Shown piece after piece: positions 1 to 6,784 of a DNA stretch of 22,287 bases. This DNA comes from CAYSHJ01 sp964589725 (GTDB taxonomy: Bacteria; Planctomycetota; Planctomycetia; Planctomycetales; Planctomycetaceae). How positions within the stretch are numbered: the stretch's first letter is position 1; every line of letters starts with the position of its first letter. The stretch covers positions 1-22,287 of the forward strand of contig CAZPUJ010000330.1 in NCBI GenBank assembly GCA_964589725.1, written 5' to 3'. The position numbers and the translations under genes are program-made. Under the pieces are notes generated by a model. It made no database searches, was not told where the DNA came from, and worked only from the letters and a program-made list of their open reading frames with translations.

Positions 1-227
1 CCACCGTCAACATCCTTCGATCCTCCCAAGGGCCTGGTGCTTGTCACCAGACCTCTCGGTTCGGACCGCCGCTCAACGGTGGCTCCCTTTTCAACGCTCA
101 TTCGCCCCTCACGCTGGCCCCCTTTCTGACGCTCATCACCACCCGGACATCGCACGACTGGCGGCCTCATAACGCGAGGAGTATTCTGCCTGCAAGCATT
201 CTGCTCTCAGAAATCACGAGGAACGTC
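1..227. other. Upstream region without a supported gene
   Basis: No convincing coding region is seen. The minus strand is open in one frame from about 177 to the window edge, but the translation is low-complexity (rich in Arg, Gly and Glu) and has no recognisable motif. There is a short perfect hairpin at 34-50 (CTGGTG, 5-base loop, CACCAG) with no T-run after it, so it is not an intrinsic terminator. An imperfect direct repeat (CCCTTTTCAACGCTCA against CCCTTTCTGACGCTCA) lies near 86-101 and 120-135. Confidence 0.4.
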
Positions 228-518
228 ATGATCTACAACAACGTGATCGTCACGGTGCGCGATGCGGCGGACGTGGACGAAATCAAGTCACTGTTGGTTC
301 AGCAGACAGAGCTATCGCGGCAAGAACCGGGCTGCGATCGGTTCGAACTGTATCAGTCACAGAATGATCCGAAGGTCTTCATACTGGTCGAGCGCTGGTC
401 GTCGCCAGAGGCGCTGGACCAGCATCGGCTGGCGAAGGCGTATACCGAAATCTACAAGCCGAAAGTCATCCCGAAGGTCGACCGCACGCCGCATCCGTGC
501 GAGTTGGTGGAGCCGTGA
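228..518 (+). CDS. ABM-domain (quinol monooxygenase-like) small protein
   Basis: This 96-residue protein has the length and pattern of the antibiotic-biosynthesis monooxygenase (ABM/YgiN-like) dimeric ferredoxin-like fold. An N-terminal beta strand (IYNNVIVTVRD) is followed by a helix (DVDEIKSLLVQQTELSRQE), the family signature PGCDRFELYQSQNDP, the strand VFILVERWSSPEALDQH, and a final helix with K/V-rich residues. The conserved xPGC and ExWxxxxxxxxH elements are present. GAGG lies six bases before the ATG. Known members act on quinones or aromatic compounds, or are stress-related dimers of unknown substrate; the substrate cannot be told here. It is followed 123 bases later by a sirtuin gene on the same strand, which may be co-transcribed. 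Confidence 0.85.
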   Translation: MIYNNVIVTVRDAADVDEIKSLLVQQTELSRQEPGCDRFELYQSQNDPKVFILVERWSSPEALDQHRLAKAYTEIYKPKVIPKVDRTPHPCELVEP

Positions 519-641
519 GATGACGAATTCGATCGTTTCAAGCACCTGATTCCGGCGATCGATGGACTTCGTACCGGACTGCATTCGCGAACTGTGGGAC
601 TCGATGGCCACACAGCGGACCGCATTTGCCCGATAACATCC

Positions 642-1472
642 ATGCTCGATCAAACCGCGAATGAATTGTTTCATCGAGCCGCGACGGTGATTCAATCGGC
701 CGACGCGCTGTTGATTGGCGCGGGAGCCGGCATGGGAGCCGATTCGGGGCTGCCGGACTTTCGAGGCAACGAAGGGTTTTGGAAGGCGTATCCGCCGTTT
801 CGCGGGAAGTCGTTCGCGTCGGTGTCGAATCCCGTGTGGTTCCACGACGATCCCGAACAGGCTTGGGGCTTCTTCGGTCATCGGCTGAATCTGTATCGCG
901 ACACACCGCCGCACTCGGGGTTCGTGATGCTGCGTCGCTGGGCCGAGTCTCGTCCAGCGGGATACTTCGTCTTCACGAGCAACGTCGATGGCCATTTCGC
1001 GCGAGTGGGCTTCGACGGCGACCGCATCATCGAATGCCACGGCTCGATTCATTTTGCGCAGTGCGTGCGCGGATGTTCGCGCGAGATCTGGTCGGCGGAC
1101 GATCTGCGAATCGAAGTGGATATGGAAAGCGTTCGCGCGACCTTGTCGCTGCCGAAGTGTCCGCGCTGCGATCACCTGGCTCGGCCAAACGTGCTGATGT
1201 TCGGTGACGGCGGCTGGATTCCCGACCGCACGTCGGAACAAGAAGTACGCTATGCTCTCTGGCTGAAGTCCATCGCACGAAAACGCCTCGTCGCGATTGA
1301 ATTCGGAGCCGGCTTGGCGATTCCCACCGTGCGTCGCGAGTGCGAAGAGCGAGCCGACGTGCTGATCCGCGTCAACCCACGCGAATCGGACACGCCCCAG
1401 GGTGGAATCTCGCTCGCGTGCGGAGCTTTGGAGGCGATTCAGCGGATCGACTCGCAGGCAGTCATCCGTTGA
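642..1472 (+). CDS. Sir2-family NAD-dependent protein deacylase
   Basis: Encodes about 276 residues with the full sirtuin core. The Rossmann NAD-binding motif GAGAGMGADSGLPDFRG is at residues 26-42, TSNVDGHF at 112-119 (family usual TQNxDxLH), and the catalytic His133 is in CHGS. A zinc ribbon is formed by Cys141, Cys145, Cys173 and Cys176, and PNVLMFGD and GAGLAIPTVR follow. Sirtuins remove acyl groups from lysines using NAD+, giving nicotinamide and O-acyl-ADP-ribose. The ATG at 642 is chosen because it starts just before the conserved domain. A GTG at 594 in the same frame would add 16 residues and cannot be excluded; neither has a clear Shine-Dalgarno sequence. The change of TQN to TSN and LH to HF in the ribose-binding loop is unusual but does not remove a catalytic residue. 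Confidence 0.9.
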   Translation: MLDQTANELFHRAATVIQSADALLIGAGAGMGADSGLPDFRGNEGFWKAYPPFRGKSFASVSNPVWFHDDPEQAWGFFGHRLNLYRDTPPHSGFVMLRRWAESRPAGYFVFTSNVDGHFARVGFDGDRIIECHGSIHFAQCVRGCSREIWSADDLRIEVDMESVRATLSLPKCPRCDHLARPNVLMFGDGGWIPDRTSEQEVRYALWLKSIARKRLVAIEFGAGLAIPTVRRECEERADVLIRVNPRESDTPQGGISLACGALEAIQRIDSQAVIR

Positions 1473-1554
1473 TCGTCCCAGTCCGAGACGACTTATATTT
1501 CGCCATTCAAACGCGATCTACGATCGAACAGAGTGCCGGTTCGCAATTCGCTGG

Positions 1555-1824
1555 CTAGGGGTCGTCATCGTCATCCCACGGAAGAATTCCCTCCACCATC
1601 AGGCGACGCTTCAATTCGTTGATCAGTTTCTGCTGACTGGCGATCACCCGCTCCTGACTTTTGATGATTTGGGCGTTTGTGGCGATGATTTGGGAGTCGA
1701 GGCGAATGATCAGCGCGTCGAGTCCCAGCGGGGAGCGGAACACGGTGCAGGCGGCGATCACCGAACTCAGCCCCGCGCAGGTCCAGGCAAACCAACAACT
1801 GCGGACAACTTCCAGCACAACCAT
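1555..1824 (-). CDS. Small membrane-anchored coiled-coil protein, unknown
   Basis: An unrecognised 89-residue protein. A hydrophobic N-terminal stretch (about residues 2-28, with VVLEVV, SCWFAWTCAGLSSVIAACTV) could be a membrane anchor. Residues about 35-72 form an amphipathic helix or coiled coil with repeating Ile/Leu and Gln/Ser (SQIIATNAQIIKSQERVIAS). The tail is acidic, WDDDDDP. The start is supported by AGGAAGG six bases before the ATG on the minus strand. It is the last of four small minus-strand genes and begins 39 bases after the stop of the CsrA-like gene, so it probably shares a transcript with it. No function can be assigned. The alternative-frame plus-strand reading across it lacks a ribosome binding site. 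Confidence 0.65.
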   Translation of the reverse strand: MVVLEVVRSCWFAWTCAGLSSVIAACTVFRSPLGLDALIIRLDSQIIATNAQIIKSQERVIASQQKLINELKRRLMVEGILPWDDDDDP

Positions 1825-1863
1825 GAGAAGCCTTCCTGGACACTCAATGCCGACGATCGTCGG

Positions 1864-2043
1864 TCATTCATGCTCGACGCTGCGCCGAAACAGTTCTTCA
1901 CGCCAAATCCTCACTTGGGCTGGCGCATCGATCACAAGTCGCACCGTGTTGCCGTGAATTTCCCCAACGGCGATCTGGGCAATGACCCGGCCGTCCATTG
2001 TCAAAACAATCCTCTGGTTCCGCTTCCTTGCAAGCTTGAGCAC
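1864..2043 (-). CDS. Diverged CsrA-family RNA-binding regulator
   Basis: A 59-residue protein starting with GTG, short enough to be missed by usual gene finding. The translation begins MLKLARKRNQRIVLTMDG and continues with GNTVRLVIDAPAQVRIWREE. This aligns along its length with CsrA (E. coli LILTRRVGETLMIGD ... [20 protein letters not shown]). Kept features are the first beta strand L-x-L-x-R, the GNxVRLxIxAP core and the REE helix start. Changed features are the usual GE-x-IxIGD turn, now NQRIVLTMDG, and VHRE, now IWRE. CsrA proteins are dimers that bind GGA in mRNA leaders; whether this one binds the same sequence is unknown. AAAGGAGG sits five bases before the GTG and overlaps the stop of the upstream gene, a strong sign of translation. 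A canonical csrA lies at 15624-15833. Confidence 0.8.
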   Translation of the reverse strand: MLKLARKRNQRIVLTMDGRVIAQIAVGEIHGNTVRLVIDAPAQVRIWREELFRRSVEHE

Positions 2044-2048
2044 GTCAG

Positions 2049-2056
2049 CCTCCTTT
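2049..2056 (-). promoter_or_regulatory. Strong ribosome binding site of the CsrA-like gene
   Basis: AAAGGAGG on the minus strand, five bases before the GTG at 2043. It decides the start of the short GTG gene. It overlaps the TGA of the preceding gene (2056-2058), so the two are probably translationally coupled. Confidence 0.8.
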
Positions 2057-2340
2057 CAGAGAAACCGATTGAAAGCCTCCCCCTGGTGAATTTCGTGTTG
2101 CTCAATCCGATGTCGGATGGCTTCGAGACATTGCTCTGAGAGAGTCATCATCAACTGTACTTCCCGCTGCAAGCGACGCAGAAGTTCGAGTTGTTGGCGG
2201 ATGAAGCGACGACTCTTCCGGTTCGACGGCTTATCTTCACCGGCGCAAGCGAACGATCGACGTCCATAGCTTCGGATGGACGCACGGGCCTCAAGCTTCA
2301 GTGCGCGATCAACGCCGATCCTGAGGATTCCTCGCGCCAT
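2056..2340 (-). CDS. Small basic helical protein, unknown
   Basis: An unrecognised 94-residue protein with a basic N-terminal half (many Arg and Lys, with SNRKSRRFIRQQ near the middle). The C-terminal half is predicted helical with regularly spaced Leu (QLELLRRLQREVQLMMTL), which suggests an oligomerisation or coiled-coil surface. The ATG has AAAGGAG nine bases upstream on the minus strand. Its stop codon overlaps the ribosome binding site of the CsrA-like gene, so the two look like one operon. Nothing shows a catalytic motif or a membrane segment. Evidence for being real is position, ribosome binding site and coupling rather than homology. Confidence 0.55.
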   Translation of the reverse strand: MARGILRIGVDRALKLEARASIRSYGRRSFACAGEDKPSNRKSRRFIRQQLELLRRLQREVQLMMTLSEQCLEAIRHRIEQHEIHQGEAFNRFL

Positions 2341-2447
2341 GTGGCACGACTCCTTTCGTCGACGAGTTCAGTCAGGAATCGACGGCTCTGTGGACACGCT
2401 GACGCTAGCCGCCGTATCGATGGCGAGCCCCCCGCAGGCGCAGCTAA

Positions 2448-2636
2448 TCAATCCCGGTTGATCCGGAAGTAGGGTTGCGAGGTCCGAGGTTCCTCGAAGA
2501 AAAATCGCGACGAATCGTGCTTATCTCTTCGAACTGTGAGCCTTCGACCATTGTCGATTTCGACGGTGAAGACCTGGCCGCGTTTGATCGTAAGCGCCAA
2601 GCGGCGGACGGCGCTTCCCTCTCTTCCTTGATTCAT
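2448..2636 (-). CDS. Small beta-rich protein, unknown (possibly CsrA-like)
   Basis: A 62-residue unrecognised protein. After a short basic leader it reads LALTIKRGQVFTVEIDNG, then RRLTVRRDKHDSSRFFFEEP, a pattern of alternating hydrophobic residues that predicts beta strands. It can be loosely laid over CsrA (LxLTxxxG, a turn with DNG, then R-x-x-x-EEP where CsrA has VRLGIxAP), but no diagnostic residue is certain. AAAGG lies about ten bases before the ATG, a moderate ribosome binding site; a TTG at LALT would be an alternative start. It lies 107 bases upstream of the next small gene and may head the operon. A plus-strand frame of similar length runs through the region, so reality is not settled. 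Confidence 0.45.
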   Translation of the reverse strand: MNQGREGSAVRRLALTIKRGQVFTVEIDNGRRLTVRRDKHDSSRFFFEEPRTSQPYFRINRD

Positions 2637-2974
2637 TTGTCAGTGCCTTTCTTGGCTTCCGGGATTCGAAGATCACCACTCCGGCGCTGTGCGCCGAGCG
2701 AGCATTCCGCTCGTGTGGGGGAATATGCGCGAACGCCGCGTAGCAGTCAATTGCAGTTTGCCATGCTGCGACATGCTTCGTGGCTCTGTGTTACGATCCA
2801 TTACGATGGCAGGAATTCGTTATTAACAATTATCTAAAGTAACGTAAAAGCACGTGGGGAGCCGCAAATTTCTCGCTGTTCTTGCAAATCCAAAATAACG
2901 TTGCATTACGGGTCAAGGATTTGTAACTTTCCGTGATTCCTGCACACGGACTCAAATCTGGATCCCAAAAACGT
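2637..2974. other. Intergenic, AT-richer region between divergent genes
   Basis: About 300 bases separate the small minus-strand genes from the orphan gene on +. The stretch from about 2800 to 2935 is distinctly AT-richer than the rest of the window and would be a natural place for divergent promoters, but no -35/-10 pair can be named with confidence. A small hairpin (CGAGCG at 2695-2700, CGCTCG at 2708-2713) has no T-run. No RNA gene was recognised. Confidence 0.4.
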
Positions 2975-3745
2975 ATGGCGAGCCTCCCGACAGCCTCACG
3001 AATCAATGTGGAAAAAACCATTTTGTTGGTCGTCAAGGGCGATCAGCGGGAGCAACTGACACAAGCTCGGTTGAAAGACGAATCCATTGGTCAGCATCCA
3101 CAATCGCTGGCACTACTGAACTTTCTTAGGCTCCTCGAGAAATCTGGAAGACTGCATGAGGACGTCATCAAGGAGCGTGAGAGGCCCAAAACCTTCCAGC
3201 GCTTACTAATCGACCGTGTCAAAAGTGAATATCCAAAGTCTGGTGATTTCGGTTCTCTAGGCATCACGCTTGATCATTTCGGCACAGACAAGTTCGTCAT
3301 TCCATCGGACAAGAAGGCGAATCAGGCCGCGAAGAAATGCTTGATGGCTCTCAATCATGTCGCGATTGAACTTGGCCGACGACAACAACCAGACGGGTTC
3401 GAATGGCTTGAAAAGGAGGTTGCCACCTATCAAAAACAAGAGAGCGAAGACAACGAGTCCGGCGTTGTTCGATCAACTCATGCTAAGAACTCACTCGCGC
3501 GCCGTTCCACTGAGGGTGAAATCTCTCCTGAGGCACGTCGTAAGGTCAGCCAAGTCCTGAAATGCACTAGCGGGGAACCCCTGAGGGTTATTTACGGGTT
3601 CCGTAACGGGAAGGTGAAAGAAGCAGTGATCCAATTTGAAGACGAAAGAGTCGACCCAGAAGAATTTCGTCAACTCATCGGATCCCTCGAACGCGAATAC
3701 TATAAATTGTGCAATGGCCCTAAAGGCTCGGCTGAAGTCCACTGA
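2975..3745 (+). CDS. Orphan protein of unknown function
   Basis: An unrecognised protein of about 256 residues, soluble and highly charged. There is no signal peptide or membrane segment. The N-terminal third is helical (LALLNFLRLLEKSGRLHEDV). A central region includes FGSLGITLDHFGTDKFVIP, a Lys/Ser/Glu-rich linker follows, and the C-terminal part reads GEPLRVIYGFRNGKVKEAV followed by an acidic end, IQFEDERVDPEEFRQLIGSL. The ATG at 2975 is used; an in-frame GTG at 2933 would add 14 residues, and neither has a good ribosome binding site. Codon use is less GC-biased than in ilvD or glgA, and the gene lies beside a decayed toxin-antitoxin module. Both facts suggest an acquired region. No function is proposed. 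Confidence 0.6.
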   Translation: MASLPTASRINVEKTILLVVKGDQREQLTQARLKDESIGQHPQSLALLNFLRLLEKSGRLHEDVIKERERPKTFQRLLIDRVKSEYPKSGDFGSLGITLDHFGTDKFVIPSDKKANQAAKKCLMALNHVAIELGRRQQPDGFEWLEKEVATYQKQESEDNESGVVRSTHAKNSLARRSTEGEISPEARRKVSQVLKCTSGEPLRVIYGFRNGKVKEAVIQFEDERVDPEEFRQLIGSLEREYYKLCNGPKGSAEVH

Positions 3746-3801
3746 GCTGACCGATCGAATGAAGTGTGGCGGTGCCACTTCCGTTTACCTGCCTCAGGGA
3801 C

Positions 3802-4103
3802 ATGAACTTGGTAGCCGCGGTACCACTTTTGTTCGGTGGAACAAGAGTTGTACCAGCTCTTGTTGTGGGCCGAGATGCGCTGCTGGGGATTGTATCGATT
3901 GTAAAAGTTGTCGTTGCTTCGCTGTTTTCTATTTGTGGCGGCCGATGCTGCCCGATCCTGGCGATGACATGACTTTGGAACTCGCTATCGCCGCCGGTTG
4001 CGGTTATATCCTGCGGGAACGTGCGGCTCGTGCCCGTCGCGAGGACTTCATCGCCTTCCTCGATCAATCGCCCGCGGTCCCGCCGATTGCCGGTGACGAG
4101 TAG
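3802..4103 (+). pseudogene. Remnant of PIN toxin (COG1569-like) and antitoxin tail
   Basis: Two reading frames together resemble the C-terminal half of a COG1569-type PIN-domain toxin. Frame one gives AVPLLF, then VGRDALLGIVSIVKVVV and LFSI up to about 3925. After a one-base shift, frame two gives FYLWRPMLPDPGDDMTLELA and IAAGC, where intact toxins have YLWRP-x-LPDPxDDMxLELAxAAxC. Instead of the expected VTxNxRDF, the frame runs directly into YILRERAARARREDFIAF and ends PAVPPIAGDE. That tail resembles the C-terminal tail of the ribbon-helix-helix antitoxins that partner these toxins. The N-terminal catalytic half is absent. It therefore looks like a deleted and recombined toxin-antitoxin locus and is not expected to be functional. 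Family assignment is from remembered motifs. Confidence 0.6.
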
Positions 4104-4264
4104 CACGTCACAATCGTTGTTCGATTGGCGAGCGTGACACGGGTCGCGATTTTGAAAATGAATGTCAATGCATCCGGCTGCAACGCTGGAAGTCATCCGC
4201 TTACGACGCCAAACTGCTGTGCAACTTGGAGGTTGGGCACTCCTGCTCGACCCGTGACAGGCAA

Positions 4265-4279
4265 TCCGCCGCAGGCGGA
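4265..4279. repeat. Short palindrome in the ilvD leader
   Basis: TCCGCC-GCA-GGCGGA, a perfect six-base stem with a three-base loop, about 45 bases before the ilvD start. It has the look of the small GC-rich palindromes seen elsewhere in the window. No T-run follows, so it is probably a dispersed repeat and not a terminator. Confidence 0.45.
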
Positions 4280-4323
4280 CATCTTCCCTCCTGCAGACCA
4301 TCGAACACAAAGCAAACAACACC

Positions 4324-6000
4324 ATGACACAGCTCAACAAGTACAGCTCGCGGATCACTCAACCACGTTCACAAGGGGCCTCGCAGGCGATGCTCTATGG
4401 GACCGGCCTGACTGAAGAAGACATGAACAAGTCGCAGGTCGGCATTTCCAGCATGTGGTACGAAGGAAACACCTGCAACATGCACCTCAACACGCTGGCC
4501 GCGAAGGTCAAGGAAGGCTGCACGGCGGCGGGGCTGGTCGGCATGCGATTCAACACGGTTGGAGTCAGTGACGGCATCTCGATGGGCACCGAGGGAATGT
4601 GCTACTCATTGCAGTCGCGCGACCTGATCGCGGACTCCATCGAGACGGTCATGGGCGGGCAGTGGTACGACGCGAACGTCTCGATCCCCGGCTGTGACAA
4701 GAACATGCCCGGCTGCATCATGGCGATGGGGCGGCTGAATCGACCGGCGTTCATGATCTACGGCGGCACGATCAAGCCGGGTTGCTGGCAAGATAAGAAA
4801 CTGGACATCGTGTCGGCATTTCAGGCGTATGGCGAGTACATCGCCGGCCGCCTCTCCGATGCCGACCGCCAGTCGATTGTCCGTTGCAGCATTCCCGGCG
4901 CGGGCGCCTGTGGTGGCATGTACACGGCCAACACGATGGCCTCGGCGATCGAGGCGATGGGCATGACGCTACCGTACAGTTCCTCGATCCCAGCCGAAGA
5001 CCCGGCGAAGTTGGACGAGTGCTTTCGAGCCGGTGCGGCGATTCGCGTGCTGTTGGAAAAGGACATCAAGCCGCGCGACATCATCACACGCAAGTCGCTG
5101 GAGAACGCGATGGTCGTCGTGATGGCGACGGGTGGTTCAACGAACGCCGTGTTGCACTTGATCGCCATCGCGCGCGCCTGCGGCCTCAACCTGACGATTG
5201 ACGACTTTCAAAAGACCAGCGACCGAGTCCCGTTCATCGCGGACCTCAAACCGAGCGGTCAGTTCGTGATGGCCGACCTGCAACAGATCGGCGGCACGCC
5301 CGCATTGATGAAGTATCTCTTGGCAAACGGTCTGCTCGATGGAAGCTGCCTGACCTGTACCGGCAAGACGATCGCCGAGAACCTCGAACCGCTGCCGGGC
5401 CTGACGCCGGGCCAGCCGATCATTCAGCCGCTGGAAAAGCCGATCAAGTCGAGCGGACACATCCAAATCCTGCGCGGTAACCTCGCACCGGACGGAGCCG
5501 TCGCCAAGATCACGGGCAAAGAAGGCCTCGTCTTCAGCGGCACCGCTCGTTGCTTCGATGGCGAAGAAGCGATGCTCCGCGGTCTAGAACAAGGCGAGAT
5601 CAAGAAGGGTGACGTGATCATTATCCGCTACGAAGGCCCGAAGGGCGGTCCCGGCATGCCGGAGATGCTCACACCGACTTCGGCCATCATGGGTGTGGGC
5701 CTCGGCAAGGACGTGGCCCTGATGACCGACGGCCGCTTCAGCGGCGGCAGCCACGGCTTCATCGTCGGCCACATCACGCCCGAAGCTCAAGAGGGCGGCC
5801 CGATCTCGCTCGTGCAGAACGGTGACAAAATCACGATCGATGCCGAGGAACGAGTCATCAATGTGGACCTCGCCGCCGACGAACTCGCCCAACGCAAAGC
5901 CAATTGGAATGCCCCGCCGCTCAAACACACCCGCGGCACGCTCTACAAATACATCAAGAACGTGAAGACGGCGTCGGAGGGATGCGTCACTGACGAATGA
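4324..6000 (+). CDS. ilvD: Dihydroxy-acid dehydratase
   Basis: A 558-residue protein matching IlvD over its whole length. It dehydrates 2,3-dihydroxy-isovalerate and 2,3-dihydroxy-3-methylvalerate to the 2-keto acids that precede valine, leucine and isoleucine, in the cytoplasm, using an Fe-S cluster and Mg2+. The three cluster cysteines are Cys51 (GNTCNMH), Cys124 (PGCDKNMPGC) and Cys196 (GACGGMYTANTM). The substrate/Mg region VSDGISMGTEGM and the C-terminal GRFSGGSHGFIVGHITPEA are intact. Length fits the family. The start agrees with the usual N-terminus, although no clear Shine-Dalgarno sequence precedes it. No other branched-chain amino acid gene is in the window, so it seems to stand alone. 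The stop overlaps an ATG in another frame, but the next gene starts later, at 6084. Confidence 0.97.
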   Translation: MTQLNKYSSRITQPRSQGASQAMLYGTGLTEEDMNKSQVGISSMWYEGNTCNMHLNTLAAKVKEGCTAAGLVGMRFNTVGVSDGISMGTEGMCYSLQSRDLIADSIETVMGGQWYDANVSIPGCDKNMPGCIMAMGRLNRPAFMIYGGTIKPGCWQDKKLDIVSAFQAYGEYIAGRLSDADRQSIVRCSIPGAGACGGMYTANTMASAIEAMGMTLPYSSSIPAEDPAKLDECFRAGAAIRVLLEKDIKPRDIITRKSLENAMVVVMATGGSTNAVLHLIAIARACGLNLTIDDFQKTSDRVPFIADLKPSGQFVMADLQQIGGTPALMKYLLANGLLDGSCLTCTGKTIAENLEPLPGLTPGQPIIQPLEKPIKSSGHIQILRGNLAPDGAVAKITGKEGLVFSGTARCFDGEEAMLRGLEQGEIKKGDVIIIRYEGPKGGPGMPEMLTPTSAIMGVGLGKDVALMTDGRFSGGSHGFIVGHITPEAQEGGPISLVQNGDKITIDAEERVINVDLAADELAQRKANWNAPPLKHTRGTLYKYIKNVKTASEGCVTDE

Positions 6001-6069
6001 GATCGAAGCCTCTGCCACCGAAACGCGCTGTGACTCGGCGGACACGTTGGTATCATGGGCTGTCAACTC

Positions 6070-6077
6070 GGAAGGAG
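6070..6077 (+). promoter_or_regulatory. Ribosome binding site of the Uma2-family gene
   Basis: GGAAGGAG six bases before the ATG at 6084. It decides this start over the upstream in-frame ATG at 5997, which overlaps the ilvD stop and would add 29 Arg-rich residues outside the conserved domain. Confidence 0.8.
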
Positions 6078-6083
6078 TTTACC

Positions 6084-6779
6084 ATGAGTCTGATGACCGA
6101 TCCTCGTCCCAAAGGCGCCGTGGTGTATCCCGACTCGGATGGAGAGCCGATAGCCGACAACACGCTCCAATTCGCGTGGATCACGAAGATCAAGGGGAAT
6201 CTGGAGATCGTCTTCAAAGACGATCCGAACGTATTCGTGGCTGGCGACTTGTTGTGGTATCCGGTTGAAGGGGACAACAAACTGCGGACGGCTCCCGATG
6301 CGATGGTGGTCTTCGGTCGGCCCAAAGGGGATCGCGGCTCGTATATGCAGTGGCTGGAGGACAACATTCCGCCGCAGGTCGTCTTTGAGATTCTGTCGCC
6401 AAGCAATCGTTCGGGAAAAATGGTGCAGAAGTCACTCTTCTACGAGCGGCATGGCGTCGAAGAATACTACATCTACGACCCCGAGACCGGTGCGCTGGAT
6501 GGTTTTCAGCGCGTCAACGGCCGCTTCGAGCAAATCCCGCAGATGCACGGCTGGGTCAGTCCCCGGTTGAAATGCCGCTTTGAACTTCACGACAACGAAC
6601 TGCAACTGGTCCGTCCCGACGGTTCTTTGTTCATCTCCGAAGTCGAAATGGCAAACCAATTGGAAGCGGAACGCGCGCGGGCGGATGCCGAATGCCAGCG
6701 GGCGGATGCCGAACTCCAGCGGGCCGAGCGACTGGCTCAGCGGTTGCGCGACCTCGGTGTCGCGAACTCTGAACTTTGA
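6084..6779 (+). CDS. Uma2-family (DUF820) PD-(D/E)XK nuclease-like protein
   Basis: About 231 residues. The Uma2 core is visible: DLLWYPVEGDN, then APDAMVVFGRPKGDRGSY, then PPQVVFEILSPSNRSGKMVQ, then KSLFYERHGVEEYYIYDPE. The PD-x(n)-E-x-LS pattern is the putative metal-dependent nuclease site. A C-terminal coiled coil follows, built from 21-base (seven-residue) tandem units RADAECQ, RADAELQ, RAERLAQ. The family is very numerous in cyanobacteria and planctomycetes, usually in many copies and with no proven role. Endonuclease activity is predicted only. It follows ilvD by 83 bases, but there is no functional link to that gene. Confidence 0.9.
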   Translation: MSLMTDPRPKGAVVYPDSDGEPIADNTLQFAWITKIKGNLEIVFKDDPNVFVAGDLLWYPVEGDNKLRTAPDAMVVFGRPKGDRGSYMQWLEDNIPPQVVFEILSPSNRSGKMVQKSLFYERHGVEEYYIYDPETGALDGFQRVNGRFEQIPQMHGWVSPRLKCRFELHDNELQLVRPDGSLFISEVEMANQLEAERARADAECQRADAELQRAERLAQRLRDLGVANSEL

Positions 6780-6784
6780 TCGCG

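Noticed and set aside
34..50. Hairpin near the left edge considered as a terminator
   Set aside because: The six-base stem is not followed by a T-run on either strand.
1402..2139. 245-codon plus-strand frame across the small minus-strand genes
   Set aside because: No ribosome binding site, starts inside the sirtuin gene, His/Asn/Pro-rich translation without a domain, and conflicts with the CsrA-like gene that has clear homology and a strong ribosome binding site.
2475..2837. 120-codon plus-strand frame opposite the 62-residue gene
   Set aside because: No ribosome binding site and a mixed Ser/Arg composition. The minus-strand reading fits the operon direction better, though certainty is moderate.
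3720..4358. 212-codon minus-strand frame opposite the toxin-antitoxin remnant
   Set aside because: The translation is Thr/Arg/Ser-rich with no domain and runs across the ilvD start region; the plus-strand PIN motifs explain the sequence better.
5997..6083. ATG overlapping the ilvD stop as the start of the Uma2-family gene
   Set aside because: The added 29 residues are basic and not part of the family, while the ATG at 6084 has GGAAGGAG at ideal spacing.
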